From the NCBI RefSeq assembly GCF_026914265.1, contig NC_069122.1:35577473-35641472 (forward strand): DNA of 64,000 bases, in the 5' to 3' direction. The notes beneath the pieces are model-generated. The model ran no database searches, had not been told where the DNA came from, and saw only the letters and a list, made by a program, of their open reading frames with translations. Shown in pieces: positions 12,169 to 22,460 of the stretch. The translations under genes were made by a program, and so were the position numbers. Position 1 is the stretch's first letter. Every line of letters begins with the position of its first letter. The stretch comes from Mya arenaria (taxonomy: Eukaryota > Mollusca > Bivalvia > Myida > Myidae).

Positions 12169-13242
12169 ACAAGAGAACATTGAAGATGGCCACTTTTCAA
12201 TCTTGTTAACTTACAATAACACAATAATTATTTGCCTGTCTGATTACTTGTCCATGTATGAACTGCCTTTACAGATTTGCTTGACTATTTTTGTTTGTGC
12301 TGGAACAATGTTAAACTGTTCAAAAAGTTATCTTAACACGCACTATTGACTTTTTATTGAGAGTAGTTCAAGACTTTGAAATATCATATGATGGATATTA
12401 TGGACTATTTTAAAAAAAAGTCATTTACTCAAGTTACTGTCAGTGACTGAACAAACGTTTAAAAACTACTTCACATATAACTAAGGTTTAAAACATACCT
12501 TTATGAGTGTAAATCTTTTTCATAAGAACTCCTGTAAGGAAATGTTGCCTGGTTTGTGTTGATGTATTCGTTGGAAATACTTTATCTACAAATCTTCTTC
12601 CATGTCTGTCATATATGTCAAAATATTAAGCTTCATCTACTTCAGGAACGCACGCGAAAGTGTATTTCGGTTTTTCCCTGTATTTCGGGATTTTTGTAAT
12701 TCCACCGACCGTTCAGGAACTGTAAAATTGCACACATCAACTCGGTTTTACTGGTTTGTATGTTGATTTGGATATAAACAATGGGATAGTACTTTAGATA
12801 ACACGTTGTTACATCATATTTTTAACACCGCAAACATATCATAGTCCCTGCTAATATGCTATTTCAATAAAGGTTACAAAAGTCCTCGCATTTGTTTTGG
12901 TAGTGCAAATCACCGAATGTGAGAAATCATTAAACGAGAGCGGTAAACGGAAAAAACTGAATTATGAAGAAAATTAATGAAATTCGGATACTTACTTTAT
13001 AAAGACTTCAAAACAAGAGTATTCAATCTAACTTTTAAGACTTAGAGTAAGGCTACCAAGGTGCTTCCTTATATTTTAAGAGTGATCTTAAAAGAAATCC
13101 TACTATAATATCAATATTGAATAACACTAATCTTCGATCTAAGATTTAAGAACAATCTAACTAGAAAAATCTAGTTTTTTAAGAAAAAAAATAGATTTAA
13201 GTTTGATTTTAATTTTAAGATGTACATATTGAATACGGCCCC
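12169..13242. other. intergenic stretch with a low-grade palindromic repeat
   Basis: No coding signal. Around 13000-13240 are repeated TTAAGA/TCTTAA words ending GAATACGGCCCCTG; a similar ATTAACAACTT...TCTTAAATTTAAGAG segment is near 18665-18725. Possibly a decayed MITE. Confidence 0.3.
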
Positions 13243-13378
13243 TGTATATGTACGGTTTACAATGTCAGAAATCGGTACACTTAAACTACGCTGCAAGTAG
13301 ATCACGTAGTAATTTCAATTTAACAGTTAAACTTAATGAAATACTCTTGGGGTTCTTAACTTTGTTTGCAGTAATACA
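13243..13378 (+). repeat. dispersed repeat, copy 2
   Basis: Direct partner of 10298-10440, with the same TTTACAATGTCAGAAATCGG start and GTTCTTAACTTTGTTTGCA end. Confidence 0.7.
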
Positions 13379-13665
13379 TTTCACTGGCAATCATTTTAAA
13401 CTTAGATCTACAAATACAAGCTAAACACTACGTTTCATAACTAATATAATTAATTAGTTTACGAACTACTTCTACTGACGAACCGGCAAATGTCCGAGGT
13501 TATTTTCGATCAAAATGGCCGAGGAGCTCAGACTAGGTATTTCATACAGTACAATTTGGCACTTACACCATGTTAACCATGTACAGCAGCTTTTAGGTGC
13601 ACCATATTCAGACACAAATCTGTAATGAATTAATCAGTAAAGGTGTTCCAACCGAACAACGCTTA

Positions 13666-13960
13666 AAGGTGCACTCTTATTCCAAAATAAGATTTACCAC
13701 AATTAACACAAGTGTTTTAATATAGCAAAATGATGAATACATATCGAAAACAATGGTTCTTATGAAGAAAACCGAGTTACTTTGAAAGAAAGGGTGCAGA
13801 AAACACGATAATTTTACCTGATAAAATGATAGTTAATCACTGTTAATCTTTTATCACTCACCAGTCATTTAATGTATTTGTGTTTTAGCTATTATATACA
13901 CGGCTATCACTTATTTATATTGTCCATTGTTGTATTATTTGGTAAGAAGTTAAAGGTGTA
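13666..13960. repeat. MITE-like repeat with TTAAAGGTGCACTCTTATTC end (partial)
   Basis: The left end TTAAAGGTGCACTCTTATTC resembles the inverted right end of 32078-32438 (GAGTGCATCTTTAAA). The far end is not clear, so the right limit is approximate. Confidence 0.4.
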
Positions 13961-15318
13961 TCGCTCAAATTTATGTTTATTATACATGTATATTTATCGA
14001 TTTTGAATAAGTGCGTCACTTTAACTTTGTACCGGAATCTTAAATATTAGAGTTCAAACAACATATAATATAATTACTGCTGCATAAGACATCGCAATCT
14101 TGCTGGTTTTTTTTATAGTGCAATGTATTCTTTTTTCATTTCATACAATAAAAAGTTATAACTTAAATAAATGTGCAGACCCGTTAAAGTAGATTTGGAG
14201 GCAAATTTATATTAAAGCATGTTTTAATGGCGCTATTTTCGAATTGTAAAATGATATTAAAGAGTACCATGCCTACATAACTATCTACTTTCCAGTACAA
14301 GAATGAGTTAATATAGATGTTAAATAGTTGTCAAGCGGCGGTTTGTCGATTTGACATTCTTTGTTGAAAGATCTTAAGTCTTCGAACAGGCTGTTTACAT
14401 TATTCAAACAATAAAGGATTAAATATTGTTCGGGGTGCGACAGCTTTCATCGATTCCATTATTAATTACAGTCAGTTTATTATTGTTTGTATGATTCTTT
14501 GGTTTGCTATGAACTTCGAATCCAGTGTGTCCCTTAAACTCATCGTCATAATGAAAACGCAAATTGAAATTGTTATCTTAGAGCTAAAAGCCTAGATTTG
14601 TTATGGTCTCCACATTGACATAATTGCATTATTAAAACATGAGGATAAATTTAGGTAGTAAACATTTAACAATAATTAGTTATTATACTGTGCTGCATAT
14701 AACATCGCACCATGAACGTGTTAAATAAGACATATCCACACTTACATGAGGGATCAGTGATTTATCCCGTTCATATTGATTTTAACAAGTATAATTTATG
14801 CTGACCTGTATGTTCACGACGTTGGATTTAATTAAACTCCAATGTTTATGTTCAACCATAATAAAATCACGGATCGTTGATACAACTATTTACCATATTA
14901 AATAATCAAACATTGTGCTTGTAACAGTGTGGATCTCAAGTGGCTCCTTGTTGTGCATTGAATGCCCTCATTTTCACAACAAACTTCAACCCGTTTCTAA
15001 TTGTATTTTCTAGAAATGGTGCATATCCCAAGTACCGTTGTGTATGATATAATCGCTTGTTATGAGGGCAAGTTTGATAAATTAATAGTGGTCGGTCTTC
15101 TCACATCCTGGACTTGTTAGCAAAGCATAAACAAATGAGTTCGAAGTCCGACAATCGTATCTACAAAAACTGTACCTAAAACCCACCAAACAACTTCACA
15201 CTTATTTACAGTTATTTCTTATGGGTCGTTACCTTTATGTTGAATAAAAGTTCTTCATTTGTATTTAATCATATTTCTTTTCTCACCAACACCTTGTAAA
15301 TAATTACTACTTCGCCCC
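13961..15318. other. intergenic stretch, nothing recognised
   Basis: AT-rich, dense in stops in all frames, with no exon-like window or repeat family recognised. Confidence 0.4.
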
Positions 15319-15680
15319 TTAAAGCTGCACTCTCACAAATTTACCAATTTTACAACTTTTTTATTTTTATCTTGGAAAGTGCAATTTTTGCGTAGATATC
15401 TGCAAACCAATGATAAAAGATTGCTGACAAAAAAATCAGATCGTAGATTTTCATATTTCCGTTCGAAAATTGATGTTTTATGGCTTAAACCGTTACTAAC
15501 GGTTGAAGAAAAATGCATAAAACATCAATCTTTAACTTAAATATAAAAATCTGCGAATTGATTTTTTGTCAGCAGTCTTATATAACTGGTTTCCATGGAT
15601 TTTCGTGAAAATTGGCTCGTTCCAAGACAAAAAATAAAAAAAGTTGTCAAAACGTCCAATCTGTGAGAGTGCAGCTTTAA
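15319..15680. mobile_element. TTAA-flanked palindromic MITE, copy 3 (best preserved)
   Basis: TTAA-AGCTGCACTCTCACAAAT at the left, TGTGAGAGTGCAGCTTTAA at the right. The arms carry ACAACTTTTTTATTTTT/AAAAATAAAAAAAGTTGT and ATGTTTTATGGCTTAAACCG against its complement around a centre near 15500. Single-stranded it would fold into one long hairpin. No coding capacity. Confidence 0.85.
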
Positions 15681-15971
15681 AGCATATTTGTGAGTTTTGT
15701 AAATGTGCAATGAATGTTTGTGAATAATACCGCAGGTAATTCATTAAACTTTTACATTTAAATATTTATATTTGAATTAATCGATTCTTATATGGATTTG
15801 TATATGTCGTCAGATATTTACATATTTTTAAACTATGGTGTAACTATCGCCCCATTGTTAACCTTGCTTGATGTTGTATACATATATTTGTACCTGTTCC
15901 GTATTATATACATTACTTTGTATGCATTGTTGTAGTTGCTATGCATATTATATTTGTGGTAAACGTTGTAA

Positions 15972-16198
15972 GCGATAAATACGAATCTTTCGTGGTGTAA
16001 ACCTGTTCGCCGAATCTACCGCCTGTTTGAGGTCAAGGGTAACACGGCGACAGTGGCGCCAAACGACAAGCTCAACATGACGTCGACGTCTATTGTTTCC
16101 CGCACGTACGAGTGGTATCGTGTTATACGAGAGATGCTCAACTTGCTCAACAACGTATACAATCTTCAAGATAGGGTCACACGTTGCACCTGCTAGGA
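15972..16198 (+). other. GC-richer coding-like island
   Basis: About 225 nt with clearly higher GC and CpG content than its flanks. One plus frame is open from after a TAA to a TAG at about 16196 and includes KPVRRIYRLFEVKGNTATVA and SRTYEWYRVIREM. A 73-codon frame is also open on the minus strand. No family is recognised. It could be a retroelement remnant such as an integrase or gag end, a lone exon, or foreign-derived DNA. Confidence 0.25.
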
Positions 16199-16898
16199 TT
16201 TCGTCATCGACCGTTGAAAAGACTAAAACTTACTGACATTTATTGTGGATATACATGTGTTCATATAAGATTTATTTAATTCAATACTGTATTGATTTAG
16301 ATGCAGTAAATAATATTGCATTATTCGTATGATTGTATTCAGTGTGCATGTTAAGTGTTAGACATATTTGTTGAGTACAGTCCAAATATTTGTCAATATT
16401 TCAATATCAATCATTAAAATATAGGAATGTACTAGGACATTACTTTCTCTTTTGTTTACAGTGTCACGGTAACTAAACGCCATTTGTCGGCTATCGACAC
16501 CTTATCAATTTACAATCTAGGAATTGAGCTAGGAATTTATTAGTTTTATGAACATTTTTTTAAATAGTTTGAACGATATTAGTTTATTACCACTTTCATC
16601 AATATGTTTAACACTAGTTTGATCTTGTTCGACTTAAACACATAAAATACTGTTGTTTAAGTTCGCTCCGCGGTGTTCTTGATTTTTTTATACACGGCCC
16701 CTAGCTCACTTTTGAAGATCTCTTATTGTATTTGCCTTTTGTACATTACCTACTATAATCCGGTGGGAGATATGGGGCTACAGTGGTACTCTTGATTGCG
16801 CTAGTCTCTCTCGACAACAACAGCAACAAAATATATGTTTTATTTTCCTTACATTTACTAGGATTTCTTGAAAGCTAAATAAATATTTTGAATTGAAT

Positions 16899-17290
16899 CT
16901 AGTGAGATCAGGAATGGAGTATGCAGCCACCATCTAGGAAACCCATATAAAACCAAAAACTGTGCGCTTGAACAGATCCAGAGATGAGTCGCTCGCTTTG
17001 CCAGATGGGATTACATATCAAGAAACCGAGGATACGTGATCAACATGCTGGAAAGCCTAGGCATGGATTTGCTACATCCGCGCCGGAAAGTGTTACGACG
17101 CACTATGCTCTTCCGGATACACAAGGGTCTGGTGGCCATCAGCATAAATGTTTTCTCAGAAAATGCACCAGTAGGACAAGGGGCAACCGCAAGTTTTACA
17201 AAGATCGCATTTACTGGGAGATATACAGAAACTCTTTCTTTCTCACAACAATCAGAGATTGGAACGAGTTGAAAGGTTTGGCCGACTCGT
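16899..17290 (+). pseudogene. non-LTR retrotransposon reverse transcriptase, 3' remnant
   Basis: Translation gives the end of a LINE ORF2 in pieces. These are LVRSGMEYAATI followed by TAG at 16935 where Trp is expected, then LEQIQR followed by TGA at 16985, then VARFARWDYISR, MLESLGMDLLHPRR and MLFRIHKGLVAI. After a frameshift near 17150-17180 comes RTRGNRKF and NSFFLTTIRDWNEL. These blocks follow the order seen after the catalytic domain of CR1/Jockey-type reverse transcriptases (LEY..W, LExxQRRAARF, LxWxxLxxRR, MYKIxxGLV, RTRG, FFPRTIRDWNxL). The catalytic YADD portion is absent. With two stops and frame changes it is a dead fragment. Confidence 0.7.
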
Positions 17291-17475
17291 TGGAAAAACC
17301 AGAAAAAAATCACATTATTACTCCAGTCAACCATCTCCACATGGATATTAAAACTGGTAAACTGTCTTTAACTTATATTTTTTGGGACCAACACTGTTCC
17401 ATTTCATTATGCGTTGTCCCACAGATCCTTCTACAGTCCACACTTAGGGACTCCGGCTCATACATGGAGGAATAA

Positions 17476-19313
17476 TAATTTATGAATTGAAATAGTACAT
17501 GCATTTGTTCAATGTTTCAGTGTCTAGGGAGCCGAAAATGTTCCACCCTGCAACCGGAAAAGATTCCCCTAACAACATGAAGTGTTGCTCAATTAGTGTG
17601 TTATCATGTATGGATTAAAAAAATACACTACTGAATTTGATTAAGGAATTAAAATATAGATGATAATTATTGAAAATATCTTTCAATGAAAGTGGTGATG
17701 TTGTTGATGATGTTGTTTTTATTTTAAAGGATAATAATAAAGGTAAAAAAACAGGATCGATCACATTTGGAAATTTTAGACGAACGACCTCACTTTTTAT
17801 TAAATAAAGACTCTATGCTGTCTATATACTTGTAGCTGTTAATTTTTACTGATAAAGGTGGTATCAGCATAAACTATTTGAATGGTTGCGACCACACCTA
17901 ACTTTAATTTTGTTCATCATTACATACCATTGTCCCAGGATTTGTATTGGATAAATTGTAATAAATTATCGTTGTAATAAATTATCTTTAAATGTGATTG
18001 TTTGTCAGGAGCCTTGCTTCAATATACCAAGTTGCTGGAGTAATACAAATTACCATTTCTCTATTTTTATGATTCGTTTTATTTCTCAACTAAAGCTTCG
18101 CCCCTACTGTCCTTTGATCTCTATATTCTATGAGCCTAATTATTCTTAACTAAATCTCCGCCCCTACTGTCCTGTGATCATTCTAATTCTGTTCAACTAA
18201 CCTTTCACGCATGACTGTTCTTAATTTGTCAAATGCTATAATCTGTGCATTTGCCATTATCGGTTGTTGACTACAGTCACTACAGTCATATCTTATTTTC
18301 ATAAATAAATATCTTGGATATTTTTTGCAGGTAGGTTGTATTTGTTTTTTTGTTGTATTGTTTACGTATTGTTGATTGTATGTCTGGGCATTTGCCATTA
18401 TCGGTTGTTGACTACAGTCATACTTTATTTTCATAAATAAATATCTTGGATATTTATTGCAGGCTGGTTGTTATTACTTGGCAAAATAACAGAACCCAAT
18501 AAATTTATGCCGGCTCTAGCTACCGTCGACACCATCAAGAAACAAATAAAGGGAAACAATCGTTCACCAAAATGTCTCGTTTTTATGATAATTAGTCATA
18601 TATTGTTGTGTTATCAGTAATAAATGTTCAAATAAGGTAGTATTTTGTAAAATTGACTTGTATTGTTTTTGAATGGGGCCACCATATTCAATTAACAACT
18701 TATATCAATCTTAAATTTAAGAGTAGAATCTAAGTGATTCGATAGGACTGTAAACTTAATTGATTAATTAACTGAATGGAATCACTGCATGTCTAAGGAG
18801 TTGGATAATAACTATATTGAATTTTGCTCCTCGGCAATACATTATATTTAGTTGATTGCGTGAATTCCCTATGTCATGAAACTGTAACTGATAACTGATT
18901 GCTGTAGAAGGTACAAATAGGTAACAATTGAAGACGGACGGACTGAGAAAATAAACAGTCGACTAAATCGGTAAGGTATTAATGAATTCAAAGTCAGCTA
19001 TAAACCATTGATGTCTAATTATATCTGAGGAGCAAATTTCTGTTTCTAAATTATATAGCAGTTTGTACAATTAAAAGTCGCATGTAACCGTTTATATGCA
19101 TACATCCACCCAGAGTAACCCGGCTAGCACCATTACATACAGGATCTTACATAATACTAATGCTAGCTTTATAAAACATATAGGATCTAGCATGACACTT
19201 GAAGCTGTCCATGTTTTTATAAAATGGCTACTTATGTAAAACAATATAACATAACAAATTTGTTATAAAAGTTAATATTTTATTTTCATTTCTAGCGCAT
19301 TACTATTCCCCTT
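17476..19313. other. intergenic stretch with a short duplicated segment
   Basis: No coding signal. GCATTTGCCATTATCGGTTG followed by TTGACTACAGTCA occurs at 18247 and again at about 18388. Each is followed by ATTTTCATAAATAAATATCT and GCAGG, a direct repeat of about 100 bp spaced about 140 bp. Confidence 0.5.
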
Positions 19314-19557
19314 GAAACAATTATTGTCATTTGAAAGAAATGTTTATGGTTGTAAATAACCCATATAATCAGTAGAGTGCAGCAGATCTTGTGACATTAT
19401 TTAGTATTTTACATGATTACTTTTTATTAAATAAGAAACAATTATTGTCATTTGAAAGAAATGTTTATGGTTGTAAATAACCCATATAATCAGAAGAGTG
19501 CAGCAGATCTTGTGTCATTATTTAGTATTTAACATGTTTACATTTTATTAAATGATT
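19314..19557 (+). repeat. 122-bp tandem duplication at the 3' end of locus B
   Basis: GAAACAATTATTGTCATTTG starts both units at about 19314 and 19436. Both continue with AATGTTTATGGTTG and TGCAGCAGATCTTGTG to TTTTTATTAAAT. The second unit runs into the last coding exon of locus B, so that gene's terminal codons and 3' UTR lie in duplicated DNA. Confidence 0.8.
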
Positions 19558-20899
19558 CGTCACTTCCTTTCTCCTCATCATTTCTTCTGATTCCTCGTCT
19601 TCTTCTGTGTCACCGTTGGTCCCGTTACCTTTGTTGTTATCTGAAAGTGAGAAAAAGAATGAAGAATGCAACAAGTAAGTCATGTAAGAACAAACGCTAT
19701 GCTGCTGCACGTAAAGTAAAGAAAATCTTCCATATTTGGTGATATATACTTATACTTCAATTAAGGGTTAAGTTTAAAAAATAAAAACAACATATCTTTT
19801 GACATAAGTGACGTTTTAACAGATTAAAGTTTTAAACAAGTACTCTTTTTAAAGGTTACTTATTGCTTTCTGTACAGCAGCTGTTACTGATCCGGATAAT
19901 GCCCCGATCCACGTCAGTGTATTGCTGGCTATTCCAACCGCTCCTGCTGACTGGCATGCCGCGAAGAAGCCTTTTGAAATTTAACATCAGTTATGGCCTT
20001 TTCAATGACCTTTAATTGACCAAACTAATCTTTTTCCACCTTTTAAATTGAGAATTATTTTTTATGAATACGCTTTTTTGTAGTTTGTATGTGCACAAAA
20101 TCGAAATGAAATAGAAAATGTAATGAGCTTTATGGCAAAATACACTTTGGATTGGATACCGACCCATGAAATAAATGACCAGATCCATATTTCTCTTCCG
20201 AACTTTTTACCAAGCAGTTCTTATAAACATGTTGTTTGTGAATATGATATAACAGGTAAACTGGGTCAGTGTTCCAAGGAAAAAAAATGCTACAGAACAT
20301 ACTTCCGGCAGAGGCGCCAACGCCATTCGACACCGCAATTGCTGACATTCCTTTTGCTGCCCAAGATCCTGCAACGATGCCTCCAGCGCCAAATCCTACA
20401 GCGGACAGAGCAATAGGAGCGACGACAACCGAGGCTGCAGCGACTGCAAAGGGCAGGGCAGTATTATTAATCCACGACGGTGAATTATTGTTTGTTGGAT
20501 TGTTCTGGAAAAGAATTTGTTTATAAGTTATTAACTATAAAGACCTTGTTTACCATCATGCCTATTCGGATGCCGCTTGATCCCATTTTCTTTTGTGAAC
20601 AATTTGAAAGGGTTAAAAGAAAAAAGGCATAGTTAATTACACAAGTAGTTTGGTATATACTTAGACACAGGACACCTTAATTTAAAGGGAAATATACGAT
20701 CTTCACTACTACCAGCGTTTGTCGATTATCTAAGAATAAACACAAATTCCGGTCCCCATATTTCGTCTTCTTATGAATAGTTCATATTATAATATAACAC
20801 GTTTCTCCATTTGTGGCCTAGGTATTGAATTAATTATATAATGAGCATATGTAAAAAGCCATGATGGTTGATCTCAAGTGTGTGTGTGTGTGTGTGCGC

Positions 20900-20930
<31 letters not shown>

Positions 20931-22184
20931 TGTGTGTGCGGGGTTGACGAAGTGAGGAGTATCTGGGTCTTTCACATGACGCAAACAAAAAGTGTTGTGT
21001 TATGATTTTCGAAACTGGACCTCCGTGCATTGCAAAGTCACCGCCCGGACACTTAAACCCAGCAAAGCAGACAGTCAGTGCGATTTTTAATATGTTCGCT
21101 TTCAGGGACATAGAAATGTATACATTTTTCGTGGATACAATTGTTTGTAGACCAATAAGAATCAAGTTATGTTCAAAATTCGTTGTCACACCTCGCCTAA
21201 GAGCCAATGACGTTTTGAACAAAAATGATGTACATTTGTAATTTTATATTTTATCGTGCAGTTAATTAGGATATGGGATATGATCGATAAGCCGATGTAT
21301 CGGGATGCAAAACATAAGTGATACATATTGACACGAAGGGCCAATGATATTAATATTTCCGTTTGTGATGTGATATTTTTTGCCAATTTTTAATGGATTG
21401 TATTCTTGTGTTTATCTTCAATTTATTTCCGTGTCAAACATTTTTACAAATTAAATTATTACTGAAAACTTTACAAAAGTTATGCTCATCGCGAAATCAT
21501 CAGTGTAGACAAACCTTTCACACTATACCGATGCAAATCAAGTTATGACGAATACATATTGTACATACATAATTGAGTTATATCGTTATCATTTTTTTCC
21601 GAACAGTGTGATCAAAATTAGTAAGTGAAATTATTTACATCAATGCTCTTTTTTGGTCAAAAATGTATACCGATACGCTGATGAAATTATCGTGATTTAT
21701 GGCAATACGCCTTTGCCTATGTAACCCACCCCTAGCAGTTGGTAGTGCTGCAGAAAACTAATCACAATCATTTTGTTATAGGAACGATACTCACCAATGC
21801 CATTTAGTGTTGTCTCTAAAACAATTAATAATTATAAAATTCAAATTTTGTCAGTCATATTTGTTCAGAATATAATTAGCAATTAAGCCTTCTATGGAAC
21901 AAAAAGGCAACAAAATATAAAGCTAGAGACAAGGGCTTTGGTGAACTTGGTGCGTTTTGTCTCTGGCAACATATGTACCAAGTTTCATCTGAATATCTTG
22001 AACAAGTTTAATATTGTATAGGCCGTCGAAGCCGACAACAACACCAATGCTTACAATAACTCAATATTTTTCATGGAAAAAATGAGCTAGCTTTACATGA
22101 ATGGATTTCATAGATAAATTACTGCGTACCCGTTGATAAAACTGGGGTCAAACTTACGTTGCTAGGTGTTCCTTGCAGCTCCAT
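19522..22184 (-). CDS. ISG12/IFI27-like gene, locus B (frame-damaged 3' end)
   Basis: Exons: 22184-22158 (MELQGTPSN), 20504-20303 (core, with AAKGMSAIAVSNGVGASAGS), 19970 to 19860 or 19844, and 19640-19522. The core is intact. If the donor homologous to that of the other copies is used (exon to 19844), exon 3 is 127 nt instead of 126, and the extra base brings in a TAA at 19851-19849. An upstream GTAACC donor (exon ending 19860) avoids the stop, keeps phase 1 and gives a 152-aa protein. The acidic tail then starts correctly, but a 2-nt insertion relative to locus A shifts it into a basic Arg/Lys/His end instead of SDEL. It may be a diverging gene or a young pseudogene. RNA evidence would decide which donor is used. 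Confidence 0.7.
20877..20940. repeat. (TG)n(CG)n(TG)n microsatellite
   Basis: About 64 bp of strictly alternating pyrimidine-purine: TG repeats, a central run of CG repeats, then TG again. It lies in intron 1 of locus B. Such tracts favour left-handed Z-DNA. Confidence 0.9.
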
Positions 22185-22460
22185 AGTTTGAAATGTGCCA
22201 GTCTACAATATGTCATTTATTGTTATTAAGTGTGTGTATATTTAAAATAATGTTTGAATGAATGTACGAAAGCTTTCTTTCTTGTTCGGCGTTTATTTAA
22301 TGTATAAATAACCATATATCTGCCATTTTAATTAATTTGGGCTGATATATCTCTTTTCGGCCTTTATCGCCATGGGCACTTTCACACGGGTCTATTAAAC
22401 ACAATTGCATTTATTCGATATGATAATCAAATTAGGAATTACTGATGTCATATAGCCTTT
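22185..22460. promoter_or_regulatory. 5' flank of locus B
   Basis: Upstream on the minus strand. The leader contains ATTGTAGACTGGCACA directly before the start region, nearly identical to locus D (GTTGTAGACTGGCACAG). Further out, 22375-22435 matches the upstream block of locus A and reads GTGAAAGTGCCC on the minus strand. TTGTAG could also be a splice acceptor of a 5' UTR intron. Confidence 0.35.

Noticed and set aside
16984..17475. 163-codon plus frame as an independent gene
   Set aside because: Its first part is out of frame with the recognisable reverse transcriptase blocks; only a middle portion is LINE protein. It is a pseudogene artefact.
20123..20526. Plus-strand frames over the locus B core exon
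   Set aside because: Antisense to the minus-strand core exon, with no family resemblance.
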